Source: a virus
Reading direction: 5' to 3' (one strand)
IMG/VR virus record: IMGVR_UViG_3300032048_000009
Coordinates: 1-37,442 of that record
Length of the DNA: 37,442 nt
Position 1 is the first letter of the stretch. Every line of letters starts with the position of its first letter. A model generated the notes under the pieces. That model was not told the DNA's origin, made no database searches, and saw nothing but the letters and a program-made list of their open reading frames with translations. A program made the position numbers and the translations under genes. Below, piece after piece: positions 6,028 through 13,223 of this stretch.

Positions 6028-7546
6028 AGCTCATTTTACTAGATTTTATTTCTAGCTTTTTAAATGCCTTAATCATTAGCACAGTCCTCTTACTGGTTCT
6101 TACCTGTATCCTGTCCTCATCTTTATATATATCTAGAGTAGCTAATATATTTGAAGTAGCATTCTTACCTTCAGTCCAACCATTCCTTTTAATAAAATCA
6201 GTAAAGTCTTTAGCTAAAAAATATGTTATACCCTCCTTCTCATCAGTATATGAAACGTGATTTGCAATATCATCTAACTCATTCCCAGTAGAAATATTTC
6301 TTGTAAACTCAAATAAAAGCTCTCTTAATTGGAAAGCGGGGGTCATAGATTCTATGGCTTTTACTTCTCTGATAGCACCTGGAGCAGAGAGAGGAGTAAC
6401 ATAATCAGATATCCATTTCTCCATCGGAGGCATCTTAGCTATTGCAATGTTAGCTTGTTTAAATACTTCTAGTTTAAATAATCTAGGTTCCAGAAGCTGC
6501 TCACCTGTAAGTTTTATTCTCTTACTATCTACATTTAAAAAATATAGTGGAGGATCAGAACATATTTTAGTTAAGTCTTTAAATTCTGGTAGTTGTATAT
6601 CTGATTCACCATAACCTACTCCAAACGGACACTTACTACATTTATGGGCTTCACATACAGGTTGTATTGGGGCCTCTTTACATTTGTATTTATAGTCTTT
6701 CTTTTCTAAAGACTTCTGCAAAGTAACAACCTCCTTAGATGGTAATGGAGGAACAATATATTTATTATTATCTGCATCCATCATCTTTTCCCAGTTATCT
6801 GGATTTGCTTTCTTTCTATAAACACCAATATTATATAAAGCATTGTTTCTAGAGCCTTGAGTAAACCCTTCCTTTGCTAATTTATTTAAACAAGGAGGAC
6901 CATCTGGAAATGCCTGCTCTTCTTTTGGTTGAGGTTTTATTTTTATAGATTCAATTTCTTCTTTTGTTTGTGCCCATTCATCATACATAGAATAGAACTG
7001 TTCTAAAGTAGCATACTCCCCACCTGACGTAAAAGCATAGCGAGTACTTGTATCTCCTCCATGATAAGGAAGGTTTAAAAAACTTCCTTTGTCACCCTGA
7101 TCCATTAATAATTCAGTTTGCTTAGGAAATACTTCTGAATCACCATAACCAAGGTCTTCTGCAATCTCTTCTAGTTTATGTTTCATGATTTTTGCAGGAA
7201 GGAATTCCTTACAAAATAAAAATAAGTGTGCACCACCAGACTTAGATCTACATGTAATTAAAGGATACCCTTTGCCTTTAATATGTCTCATTAAAGTTAA
7301 GTGATTGATAGTGTCATACACATCTATATCAATGCAGCCCCACTTGCATAAACTTTGTTCGTTGATAGGAACTATACCTAATGAAGGTTCTTTACCTTCT
7401 ATATGTTCGTCCCACATTTGCTGTGTGACTGGGGCGCTTGGCATATAACATTTAACTTCTTGTTTCTCACCTGCCGCGGCCGGAGTTCCAAGAGTCATTA
7501 CACCACGTACACTATTATTCCCTTCAAAGATTTGTCGAAATTTCAT
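6008..7546 (-). CDS. Archaeo-eukaryotic primase (AEP) with PriCT-like domain
   Basis: This 512-aa primase, or primase-polymerase, makes primers for phage replication. Residues about 1-180 hold an AEP core: the metal-binding pair D73-x-D75 (GCIDIDVYD), the nucleotide-binding SGGAH with H107, and the late LNLPYHGG strand (about 157-164). Residues about 220-310 resemble a PriCT region (GSRNNALYNIGVYRKKA...PPLPSKEV) and end in a cysteine cluster (CEAHKCSKCPFG) likely to bind zinc. The C-terminal 200 residues are unassigned; no helicase Walker motif is seen, so the SF1 or SNF2 enzyme must supply unwinding. The ATG overlaps the stop of the 46-aa Cys-rich peptide. Confidence 0.85.
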   Translation of the reverse strand: MKFRQIFEGNNSVRGVMTLGTPAAAGEKQEVKCYMPSAPVTQQMWDEHIEGKEPSLGIVPINEQSLCKWGCIDIDVYDTINHLTLMRHIKGKGYPLITCRSKSGGAHLFLFCKEFLPAKIMKHKLEEIAEDLGYGDSEVFPKQTELLMDQGDKGSFLNLPYHGGDTSTRYAFTSGGEYATLEQFYSMYDEWAQTKEEIESIKIKPQPKEEQAFPDGPPCLNKLAKEGFTQGSRNNALYNIGVYRKKANPDNWEKMMDADNNKYIVPPLPSKEVVTLQKSLEKKDYKYKCKEAPIQPVCEAHKCSKCPFGVGYGESDIQLPEFKDLTKICSDPPLYFLNVDSKRIKLTGEQLLEPRLFKLEVFKQANIAIAKMPPMEKWISDYVTPLSAPGAIREVKAIESMTPAFQLRELLFEFTRNISTGNELDDIANHVSYTDEKEGITYFLAKDFTDFIKRNGWTEGKNATSNILATLDIYKDEDRIQVRTSKRTVLMIKAFKKLEIKSSKMSYDDSPF

Positions 7547-7683
7547 TTCTTCTTCTTTCTGTATTTACTATTAGTCTTGTTATACCATCCATTAGTACAA
7601 GGTCCAGAACAAAATCTTTTTGTTTTTTGCCACTGGCTAGGTGTAAAAGAACCACCACAGGTTTCACAATATTTCTTTTCCAT
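7543..7683 (-). CDS. Cys-rich 46-aa zinc-finger peptide
   Basis: A 46-codon frame begins MEKKYCETCGGSFTPSQWQK. It contains C6-x2-C9 and C25-x3-C29 with intervening tryptophan, and ends in a lysine-rich tail (KYRKKKK). The spacing is that of a single treble-clef-like zinc finger as found in small phage and MYM-type peptides. The start has an AAAGGAA ribosome site and the stop overlaps the primase ATG, so it is coupled to primase. It may bind nucleic acid and assist priming; that is an inference. Confidence 0.6.
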   Translation of the reverse strand: MEKKYCETCGGSFTPSQWQKTKRFCSGPCTNGWYNKTNSKYRKKKK

Positions 7684-7710
7684 TTCTAGTTCCTTTCTTG
7701 TATATTAATA

Positions 7711-7744
7711 GGGCCTATCAATGGGGGAGAATCCTGATAGGCCC
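7711..7744 (-). terminator. Strong hairpin between SSB-like gene and primase operon
   Basis: A perfect 10-bp stem (7711-7720 with 7735-7744, GGGCCTATCA/TGATAGGCCC) lies 15 bases after the SSB-like stop. Its 14-base loop contains a further GGA/TCC pairing. In minus RNA it is followed by UAUUAAUAUAC rather than a U run, so it may be a weak terminator, an RNase-resistant 3' end or a processing site. Confidence 0.5.
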
Positions 7745-7758
7745 CACTTCACAGTTAT

Positions 7759-8535
7759 TTAGAACGGTACGTTATCATCTAATTTTTCATTAGACTCTAA
7801 CTTCTTGTCCGCTCCACCGTGATTCACCCTTAGGCTACCAACCGCTGAGTGAAACTCTTTGCAGGTTTCATAAACAGATTTATCTGTTATAGGACCTACC
7901 TTTTTAACACTCCAACCAAACCAAGTTCCCTTGTCATTTGATTGTTGAACAGTGCTAAGGTTATACACATGACTAAAGATAGGAGGGGTAAATGTGTTAC
8001 CATCACTACCTTTCATACTTATGTTATCCATCATAGAGTTCCAGTTTCTACTCACTTTTAATTGAGTAGATTTCATGGTTATCAATGCTTTGGATCCATC
8101 CTCCGCAATAACAAAATAAGAAGCAGTGTTCTCAAGATAATTACCATTTGGTAATCTCTCTTTGTTAGCTCCATCTCTTGTTGCTTGCTTAATTATGCCA
8201 CTACTCGCTGAGTGAGTAGCAACTGGGGCTGAAGAGCCTTCGCCTCTCTCAGTCCACTCAACATAATCCCTTTTGTATCCGCAAGGAATTACATTAAGTC
8301 CTTTCTCACCATCATATGTCTGCTTAGTCACGGTATTAAATATCATACCTGGTTCAGCGCCTTCCACATATTTGGCATCCCGTTTATTTATCTCGGGTGA
8401 TAGCTGGCCTAACACTCTTAGAAATGGCATAGCATAATCTTCACTACCCATTTCTTCCGTGCCAGCCTGCTTGTCTCCTTCAAACATACTCGCTAGAGCT
8501 ACGTCTGTTTTCTCTTTTTTCGTTACTTGATTCAT
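7759..8535 (-). CDS. Probable ssDNA-binding protein
   Basis: This 258-aa protein ends in an acidic tail closing with DDNVPF, very like the DDDIPF tip by which bacterial and T7-type SSBs recruit partners. The middle is beta-rich (ALITMKSTQLKVSRNWNSM, TPPIFSHVYNLSTVQQ), compatible with an OB-type core, and the early region (DYAMPFLRVLGQLSPEI) is the conserved N-terminal patch of a phage protein group commonly found beside primases. An in-frame ATG at 8556 exists, but AAGGAGG sits seven bases before the ATG at 8535 (MNQVTKKEK), which I therefore prefer. It would coat single strands at the phage fork. The assignment rests on tail and context. Confidence 0.6.
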   Translation of the reverse strand: MNQVTKKEKTDVALASMFEGDKQAGTEEMGSEDYAMPFLRVLGQLSPEINKRDAKYVEGAEPGMIFNTVTKQTYDGEKGLNVIPCGYKRDYVEWTERGEGSSAPVATHSASSGIIKQATRDGANKERLPNGNYLENTASYFVIAEDGSKALITMKSTQLKVSRNWNSMMDNISMKGSDGNTFTPPIFSHVYNLSTVQQSNDKGTWFGWSVKKVGPITDKSVYETCKEFHSAVGSLRVNHGGADKKLESNEKLDDNVPF

Positions 8536-8552
8536 GGTTCGTCCTCCTTGGT

Positions 8553-9113
8553 TCATGATTTCCGGCTAATTTTAGTTTTATCCTTAACAAATAAATGAAA
8601 AGAATCAGAGGGCATATCGAGGCCGGCCTCGATACGCTCCCTATAGAGTGCCTTTAAAGTCATCGGCTCAACTTTTGATTTTTGTTGAGGCTCAAACCCT
8701 TCTTGCACTGCAAGGTTGAGCAATTGCTCCGCCTTGTTATCTTCGCCTTTACCGAACGTAACGAAGACCTCATTTTTAATGATGTCTCCTAGTCCGTTAT
8801 CTCGAAGCCATTTATAAGCTGACTCTAGGTTATCTTTTTTAACCGTACAGCTATAAGATTTTCCAACCTCTATAGCGCTCCCGTCAGCTAATTTCAAAGA
8901 TTTTAACCCCTGCTCTGCGAGCAAGGTAGGTATAATCTCTGATGCAATCTTATCGGCTTGTTCTTTTTGTTTCTTTAGCTCCTCTTCTTTAGAAGCTATA
9001 TCATCTTCTAAAGCTTGGAGTTCTAAACAGTAGCTCGATAGTTGCTGAATATCTGTTTTCTCTATTAGTTCTTGTTGATCTCTTTCAAGATCTTGTAGTG
9101 TTAGTGTAGTCAT
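8553..9113 (-). CDS. Coiled-coil replication-region protein, unknown function
   Basis: This 186-aa protein has a coiled coil at about residues 30-60 (LEDDIASKEEELKKQKEQAD) followed by a small alpha/beta domain (LKSLKLADGSAIEVGKSYSCTV...). The arrangement, coiled coil then a beta hairpin containing DGS, recurs in phage proteins encoded just upstream of SSB-like genes, but I cannot name a characterised family. The start overlaps the previous stop by ATGA. It is probably cytoplasmic, with no signal or membrane segment. A recombination or replication accessory role is plausible from its position only. Confidence 0.6.
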   Translation of the reverse strand: MTTLTLQDLERDQQELIEKTDIQQLSSYCLELQALEDDIASKEEELKKQKEQADKIASEIIPTLLAEQGLKSLKLADGSAIEVGKSYSCTVKKDNLESAYKWLRDNGLGDIIKNEVFVTFGKGEDNKAEQLLNLAVQEGFEPQQKSKVEPMTLKALYRERIEAGLDMPSDSFHLFVKDKTKISRKS

Positions 9114-9568
9114 TTTATCACGCCTCCTCTAGACATTCCTATTCTTCCTCCTGTTGGTTCATCGTCGATTTTTATTTTATTATACAAATCAAAAGTAAGA
9201 GGATAGTATCTTCTTTCTTGTCTATCCCATTTTAATAAATTAAATACTCCTCCTGTAACATCACTTACAATAGCAGTAGATAATCCAATGATAGCTGGAT
9301 CTCCTGTACATAGTATGAAATCTTTTGGTTTGAAATCTCGTAAGTTCTTACGCATCTTATGAATAAAAGGTGCGGGACTAAATTGTAGTTGTGATAGCTC
9401 CGGTAAACAAATAACCAGATAGCCATAGTCTGATGCAGCCAATATATTAATATTTTGTGGTGGATGTTGTAAAACATAGACCAATTTTTCATCGGGGTAT
9501 TCTTTAATAAAGTCTAGAAATTCCACCAATTGTTTAGGCCTGTATAGTTCAAATAATTTATTTCTCAT
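9110..9568 (-). CDS. Hypothetical 152-aa protein, first gene of replication block
   Basis: This is an unrecognised protein, probably globular alpha/beta: helices at the N terminus (PKQLVEFLDFIKEY), strands (KLVYVLQHPP, YGYLVICLPEL), a PKDFILCTGDPAIIG segment and a closing LLKWDRQERRYYPLTFDL. No Walker, zinc or nuclease motif was seen. It is preceded directly by the dyad promoter at 9585-9621 and overlaps the next gene by ATGA, so it is the leader gene of the leftward replication transcript. Frame continuity and conserved-looking blocks make it a genuine gene; the function is unknown. Confidence 0.6.
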   Translation of the reverse strand: MRNKLFELYRPKQLVEFLDFIKEYPDEKLVYVLQHPPQNINILAASDYGYLVICLPELSQLQFSPAPFIHKMRKNLRDFKPKDFILCTGDPAIIGLSTAIVSDVTGGVFNLLKWDRQERRYYPLTFDLYNKIKIDDEPTGGRIGMSRGGVIK

Positions 9569-9584
9569 AATTCAACTTTCTTTA

Positions 9585-9621
9585 TTGACATTTATATAAT
9601 GAATCAATATATATTTGTCAA
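9585..9621. promoter_or_regulatory. Dyad-symmetric bidirectional promoter
   Basis: A 37-base imperfect palindrome has TTGACA at its left end (9585-9590) and TGTCAA at its right (9616-9621), with TATATA on each side at 17-base spacing (9608-9613 for plus, 9598-9593 for minus). Rightward it would start near 9620 for the SNF2 helicase, leftward near 9586 for the replication genes. Two polymerases could not occupy it at once, so firing should be mutually exclusive. Confidence 0.55.
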
Positions 9622-9641
9622 CTAAGAAAGTAAAATAAATT

Positions 9642-11087
9642 ATGATAAAAGATTATAGGTTTAAAACTAAGCCTTATGCACATCAAATCAAAGCCTTAGA
9701 AAAGTCCTGGGCTCAGACAACGTATGCTTTATTCATGGAGATGGGTACTGGTAAGTCCAAGGTCCTCGTTGATAACATCGCTATGCTATATGACAGAGGC
9801 GCGGTCCGCGGTGCGCTAATCGTTGCACCCAAAGGAGTGTACAAAAACTGGGATGAGATAGAGTTCCCTGCACACATGCCTGAACATGTTGAATACACTA
9901 AGGTTTTATGGGAAGCAAATTTGACAAAGAAAAAACAGTACGAGCTTGATACATTGTTCGATGATAAAGGTGATCTTAAGATATTGATAATGAATGTAGA
10001 AGCATTTTCTACAACAAAAGGACTGGACTTTGCTCACAGTTTCCTTAACATATTTATTGGAAGAGCTTTAATAGGAATCGATGAATCTACGACGATCAAG
10101 AATCCGACAGCAAAACGCACAAAAAACATTTTAAAAATAGGAAATCTTGCCAAGTATCGTAGAATATTAACCGGCTCTCCCGTTACTAAATCTCCACTAG
10201 ATTTATATAGTCAGTGTGAGTTCCTGGACGAACACCATCTACAGCAGTCATCTTATTATTCTTTCCGTACGAAGTACGCTAATATGATAGAAAGAAATTT
10301 CGGTGGCCGTAGAGTGCAGCTTGTTGGTAGCTATAGAAACCTTGGAGAGCTCACAACATTATTAGATAAGTTTTCTTATCGTGTACTAAAAGAAGAGTGT
10401 TTAGATTTACCAGAGAAAGTATTTACTAAAAGATATGTGCAGCTAACTGATGAACAGATAAAAATTTATGCACAATTGAAACGGGATGCTCTTGCATTAT
10501 TGAATGGCAAGGTGATGTCAACCATGAATGTAATTACTCAACTAATGAGACTTCATCAAGTAACATGTGGTCATTTTAAAGCAGACGATGATAGTATTAC
10601 TCACCTAAAGAATAACAGATTGGATGAGCTAATGAGTATTTTAGAAGAAACTGATGGCAAAGTAATAATCTGGGCTAACTATAGGGAAGATATAAAAAAT
10701 ATTACAAATTCTCTGAAAAAAGCTTACGGAGAGGCCTCTACAGTCGAATATCACGGTGGAGTGGACCAAAGGTACCGCCAGGATAACATTGCTCAGTTTC
10801 AGCAAAAAAATGGCCCTACGCGCTATTTTGTAGGGAACACTCAAACTGGAGGGTATGGAATTACTCTTACCGCTGCGAGCACAGTAATTTATTATTCTAA
10901 CAGTTATGATCTAGAAAAAAGATTGCAATCTGAGGATCGGGCACACCGAATTGGTCAAAAAAATAATGTTACCTATGTTGACTTGATAGCAGAAGGTACT
11001 ATAGATGAACGTATCGTCAAATCACTACGAAATAAAATTAATATTGCAAATGAAATCATGGGGGAAGATCTTAAAAATTGGATCTAA
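9642..11087 (+). CDS. SNF2-family (SF2) DNA helicase/translocase
   Basis: This 481-aa protein is the only plus-strand protein gene in the window. It has a Q-like start (PYAHQIKALEKSW), Walker A MGTGKS (34-39), motif II D147-E148 (GIDESTTIK), motif III LTGSP, motif V GYGITLTAAS and motif VI QSEDRAHRIGQ (about 442-452), the hallmark of Swi2/Snf2 proteins. It lacks accessory chromatin domains, as phage forms do. It probably translocates on double-stranded DNA to remodel forks or strip proteins. It is expressed from the dyad promoter, divergently from the replication block, and its end overlaps the convergent peptidase gene by four bases. Confidence 0.92.
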   Translation: MIKDYRFKTKPYAHQIKALEKSWAQTTYALFMEMGTGKSKVLVDNIAMLYDRGAVRGALIVAPKGVYKNWDEIEFPAHMPEHVEYTKVLWEANLTKKKQYELDTLFDDKGDLKILIMNVEAFSTTKGLDFAHSFLNIFIGRALIGIDESTTIKNPTAKRTKNILKIGNLAKYRRILTGSPVTKSPLDLYSQCEFLDEHHLQQSSYYSFRTKYANMIERNFGGRRVQLVGSYRNLGELTTLLDKFSYRVLKEECLDLPEKVFTKRYVQLTDEQIKIYAQLKRDALALLNGKVMSTMNVITQLMRLHQVTCGHFKADDDSITHLKNNRLDELMSILEETDGKVIIWANYREDIKNITNSLKKAYGEASTVEYHGGVDQRYRQDNIAQFQQKNGPTRYFVGNTQTGGYGITLTAASTVIYYSNSYDLEKRLQSEDRAHRIGQKNNVTYVDLIAEGTIDERIVKSLRNKINIANEIMGEDLKNWI

Positions 11088-11551
11088 AGAAGTATCGGTT
11101 CGTATGCTGTTCGTCCTTCTATCTTCTTCGCTTGTAGTACTTGCTTGCGCGGTATTTCTGGTGCTGTTTTCACTGAGCAATGAATCCAACCAGAGTTGGG
11201 ATCTATCCCATCATAATATTCTAAGATCAACTGATCAAATTCACAGTTTTTTTTAATCCACGCTGCGAGTTCCTTGTTGTCAACTGAATGTATCTCGAAG
11301 TCTGCTGCCTCACCCCGGGCATGTTGTGACTTAGTCGAAGAACCAATAGCCTCGCACAACGCTGGGCTTCTATAGCCTGAGGATATCATAACCGGTTTAC
11401 CAAAGTGTTCACGCACTGGTTGTAGGATAGTCTCCGCTAGGTGAATAAGATTATTGATGTCCGCGGTACTCGGTTCGTTATTAATTCCTTTGCGTACCGC
11501 TGTTTGAGATTTTGTTAGTTCTGATAGTGTAAAGTTTTTTGATAGATTCAT
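11084..11551 (-). CDS. Endolysin, M15-type D-Ala-D-Ala carboxypeptidase
   Basis: This 155-aa zinc peptidase cleaves peptidoglycan peptides at lysis. It follows the M15A pattern: FTLSELTKSQTA at the start, SGYRSPAL (58-65), the zinc motif S-x-H77-x6-D84 within SQHARGEAADFE, and the third ligand in WIHCS (H124). There is no signal peptide or SAR helix, so release needs a holin; a candidate lies two genes upstream. The length is standard for single-domain phage M15 endolysins. It follows the Lys-rich 284-aa gene with a one-base overlap and ends convergently with the SNF2 gene, closing the late operon. Confidence 0.88.
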   Translation of the reverse strand: MNLSKNFTLSELTKSQTAVRKGINNEPSTADINNLIHLAETILQPVREHFGKPVMISSGYRSPALCEAIGSSTKSQHARGEAADFEIHSVDNKELAAWIKKNCEFDQLILEYYDGIDPNSGWIHCSVKTAPEIPRKQVLQAKKIEGRTAYEPILL

Positions 11552-12405
11552 TATGATTTATCCTTTGCTGCTTGTGTTGACATGATACCGGCTAGTTGGT
11601 CTTGGTTATAATAATCTGAAGCAGGACCTAAATTTAAATTTATATTTGATCCTCCACCTTCTCCTGATCCAAAGTATTTACCTATAGCTCTAAGTCCTCT
11701 GTAAGGACTAAAACCTTCATCACTAAATGTTTCTTCTTTGATACCTTTTAATTTATCTACAAAACCAAGATCCTGATTAGCAGCTGCATCATTAAAGTCG
11801 TAAGAATCTCTAAGCATTAAATTACCATCTTCTACGTCGAAGTTAGCAGCTCCTATTAAAGTTTTTGCTATCTTGTTAGGGTTACTAATTGTATCAAAAA
11901 TTGAATCTTTATATGTACTACCTTGTATATCATCATAATCACCATAACCAATATAGTCTTGATTTTTTTTAATTGCATTCATTACTGCTGTTTTTGTTGC
12001 GTCAAGGGTTGTGTCCCCAAAATCTTCTTCTGTATAATCACCTTTAATTCCAACTAAATCTTTTAAAAAGTATTCAATGTTGTCAGGTACTAAATCTCTT
12101 TCCTTTGTAAAAGTATCAACTATTTTATCTACAAACTTTTTCTCAGGTTTCTTTACCGGAGTTACTACAGTTTCTTTTTTCTTCTCGGGTTTTTTTACTG
12201 GTTTAACATCTGTTTTCTTTTCTTCTTTTTTCTCTGTTTTCTTTTTCTCTTTTTTCTTTTCCTCTGTTTTCTTTTCTACATTATTTTTAGTAACTTTAGC
12301 TTTATCCTCAGCTGTATTAGTAGAATACTTCTTGCCTTCCCAGGTAAAAGTTCCTCCTGCTCCTTGTTCTTTTCTTGCTTTCTTAAATGCTTCTCCAAAC
12401 GTCAT
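11551..12405 (-). CDS. Lys-rich virion-associated protein
   Basis: This 284-aa protein has a short N-terminal module (FGEAFKKARKEQGAGGTFTW) of a type seen repeatedly in marine phage virion proteins. A very lysine/glutamate-rich linker follows at about residues 37-92, built of KKxEKK and PVKKPEKK repeats. The rest is an acidic globular part ending with a glycine-rich GSGEGGGSNINLNLG segment. The low-complexity linker suggests a flexible, perhaps DNA- or membrane-contacting region. It sits between the holin candidate and endolysin with TAATG-type overlaps. The function is not known; a structural or ejection accessory role is inferred from position after the internal virion genes. Confidence 0.55.
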   Translation of the reverse strand: MTFGEAFKKARKEQGAGGTFTWEGKKYSTNTAEDKAKVTKNNVEKKTEEKKKEKKKTEKKEEKKTDVKPVKKPEKKKETVVTPVKKPEKKFVDKIVDTFTKERDLVPDNIEYFLKDLVGIKGDYTEEDFGDTTLDATKTAVMNAIKKNQDYIGYGDYDDIQGSTYKDSIFDTISNPNKIAKTLIGAANFDVEDGNLMLRDSYDFNDAAANQDLGFVDKLKGIKEETFSDEGFSPYRGLRAIGKYFGSGEGGGSNINLNLGPASDYYNQDQLAGIMSTQAAKDKS

Positions 12406-12635
12406 TACATTCCTATCCTATTCATCAGTGCTTCTATAATTATTAAACCAACGGCCCCCACCGTAGTCAATACAACCCAATAGATTTTATCTACCTTACC
12501 ACCCAATCTATCGATTTCACACCCCATGTGTTTGAGATGATTTTCTTTAATATTTTTTATCTCACGTTTGACACCAGTAATATGTCCATTTAAGGCAATA
12601 ATATGTTCGCGTTGTGTTTTAGGTTCCATAGTCAT
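12405..12635 (-). CDS. Holin candidate (XhlA-like architecture)
   Basis: This 76-aa protein has an N-terminal amphipathic, coiled-coil-like region (HIIALNGHITGVKREIKNI) and one C-terminal transmembrane helix at about residues 52-71 (YWVVLTTVGAVGLIIIEAL). This matches the layout of XhlA-type hemolysin/holin partners: soluble coil then single membrane segment. It would oligomerise in the inner membrane and let the cytoplasmic M15 endolysin out. AGGAGG lies ten bases before the ATG. It directly follows a virion gene and is separated from the endolysin only by the Lys-rich gene. A spanin-like or purely structural membrane protein is the alternative. Confidence 0.6.
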   Translation of the reverse strand: MTMEPKTQREHIIALNGHITGVKREIKNIKENHLKHMGCEIDRLGGKVDKIYWVVLTTVGAVGLIIIEALMNRIGM

Positions 12636-13223
12636 TTATACTATACCTCCTGCTTTTAATCCAGAAGTTGCTCCAAATAAAAGCTTCAGTATTATCTTGC
12701 GCATCGCAGGGTCTTTAAGTCTTTCTAATAAAAAAGGTAATTGTTTCTCAGTAAATAGAGGGGCTATGCCACTTATAACTTTACCCGGCTCTGCTCCAGC
12801 TGATCTCAAGAAAGGTACCCCTGGAAGTCCTTCCTTTGCAAATTTCATTGCCTCTTTCATTTCAGAAAAAAGACTTGCTCCTGGATCCATTGCTTCTCCT
12901 AGCATGTAGTTTTGTTTAGCACCTTTTCCAGCTCCTCTTATAAAATCTTTATTAGACATTATGCCTTTTCTAATAACAGGTACTCCTTTAATCATGTCTG
13001 CATAAGTATCCATGACCATTTCTGAATCCAGAGGATCATTACTATGCCATTGTCCTGGGCGCTTTGAACCTATCCCTTGAGTAAAATCTTTATTATGAGG
13101 TAGATATTCACCACGATAAGCAGCTGTTTTACCTTTAGGTGCAGGGACATCATATTTTTTCATCGCCCGTCTGGCGAGTTTGTTTACTAAACTAGCTAGT
13201 CCTTTAGCTGCTGTCCCCCACAT
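12636..13223 (-). CDS. Hypothetical virion-region protein, 195 aa
   Basis: This 195-aa basic protein is not recognised. It starts MWGTAAKGLASLVNKLARRAM, an amphipathic cationic helix, and ends with a hydrophobic, glycine-rich helix (IILKLLFGATSGLKAGGIV). A central YRGEYLPHNKDFTQG and GQWHSNDPLDSEM region is polar. Cationic N terminus plus a hydrophobic C terminus and a place directly after the 1795-aa ejection-type protein suggest an internal virion or membrane-active protein. Its start overlaps the stop of the giant gene by one base (position 13223). No catalytic motif is seen. Confidence 0.55.
   Translation of the reverse strand: MWGTAAKGLASLVNKLARRAMKKYDVPAPKGKTAAYRGEYLPHNKDFTQGIGSKRPGQWHSNDPLDSEMVMDTYADMIKGVPVIRKGIMSNKDFIRGAGKGAKQNYMLGEAMDPGASLFSEMKEAMKFAKEGLPGVPFLRSAGAEPGKVISGIAPLFTEKQLPFLLERLKDPAMRKIILKLLFGATSGLKAGGIV

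Noticed and set aside
12077-12439. Phe/Ser-rich plus-strand frame opposite the Lys-rich gene
   Set aside because: It is the antisense shadow of AAG/AAA/GAA-rich codons (TTT/TTC/TCT) and looks like a false membrane protein.
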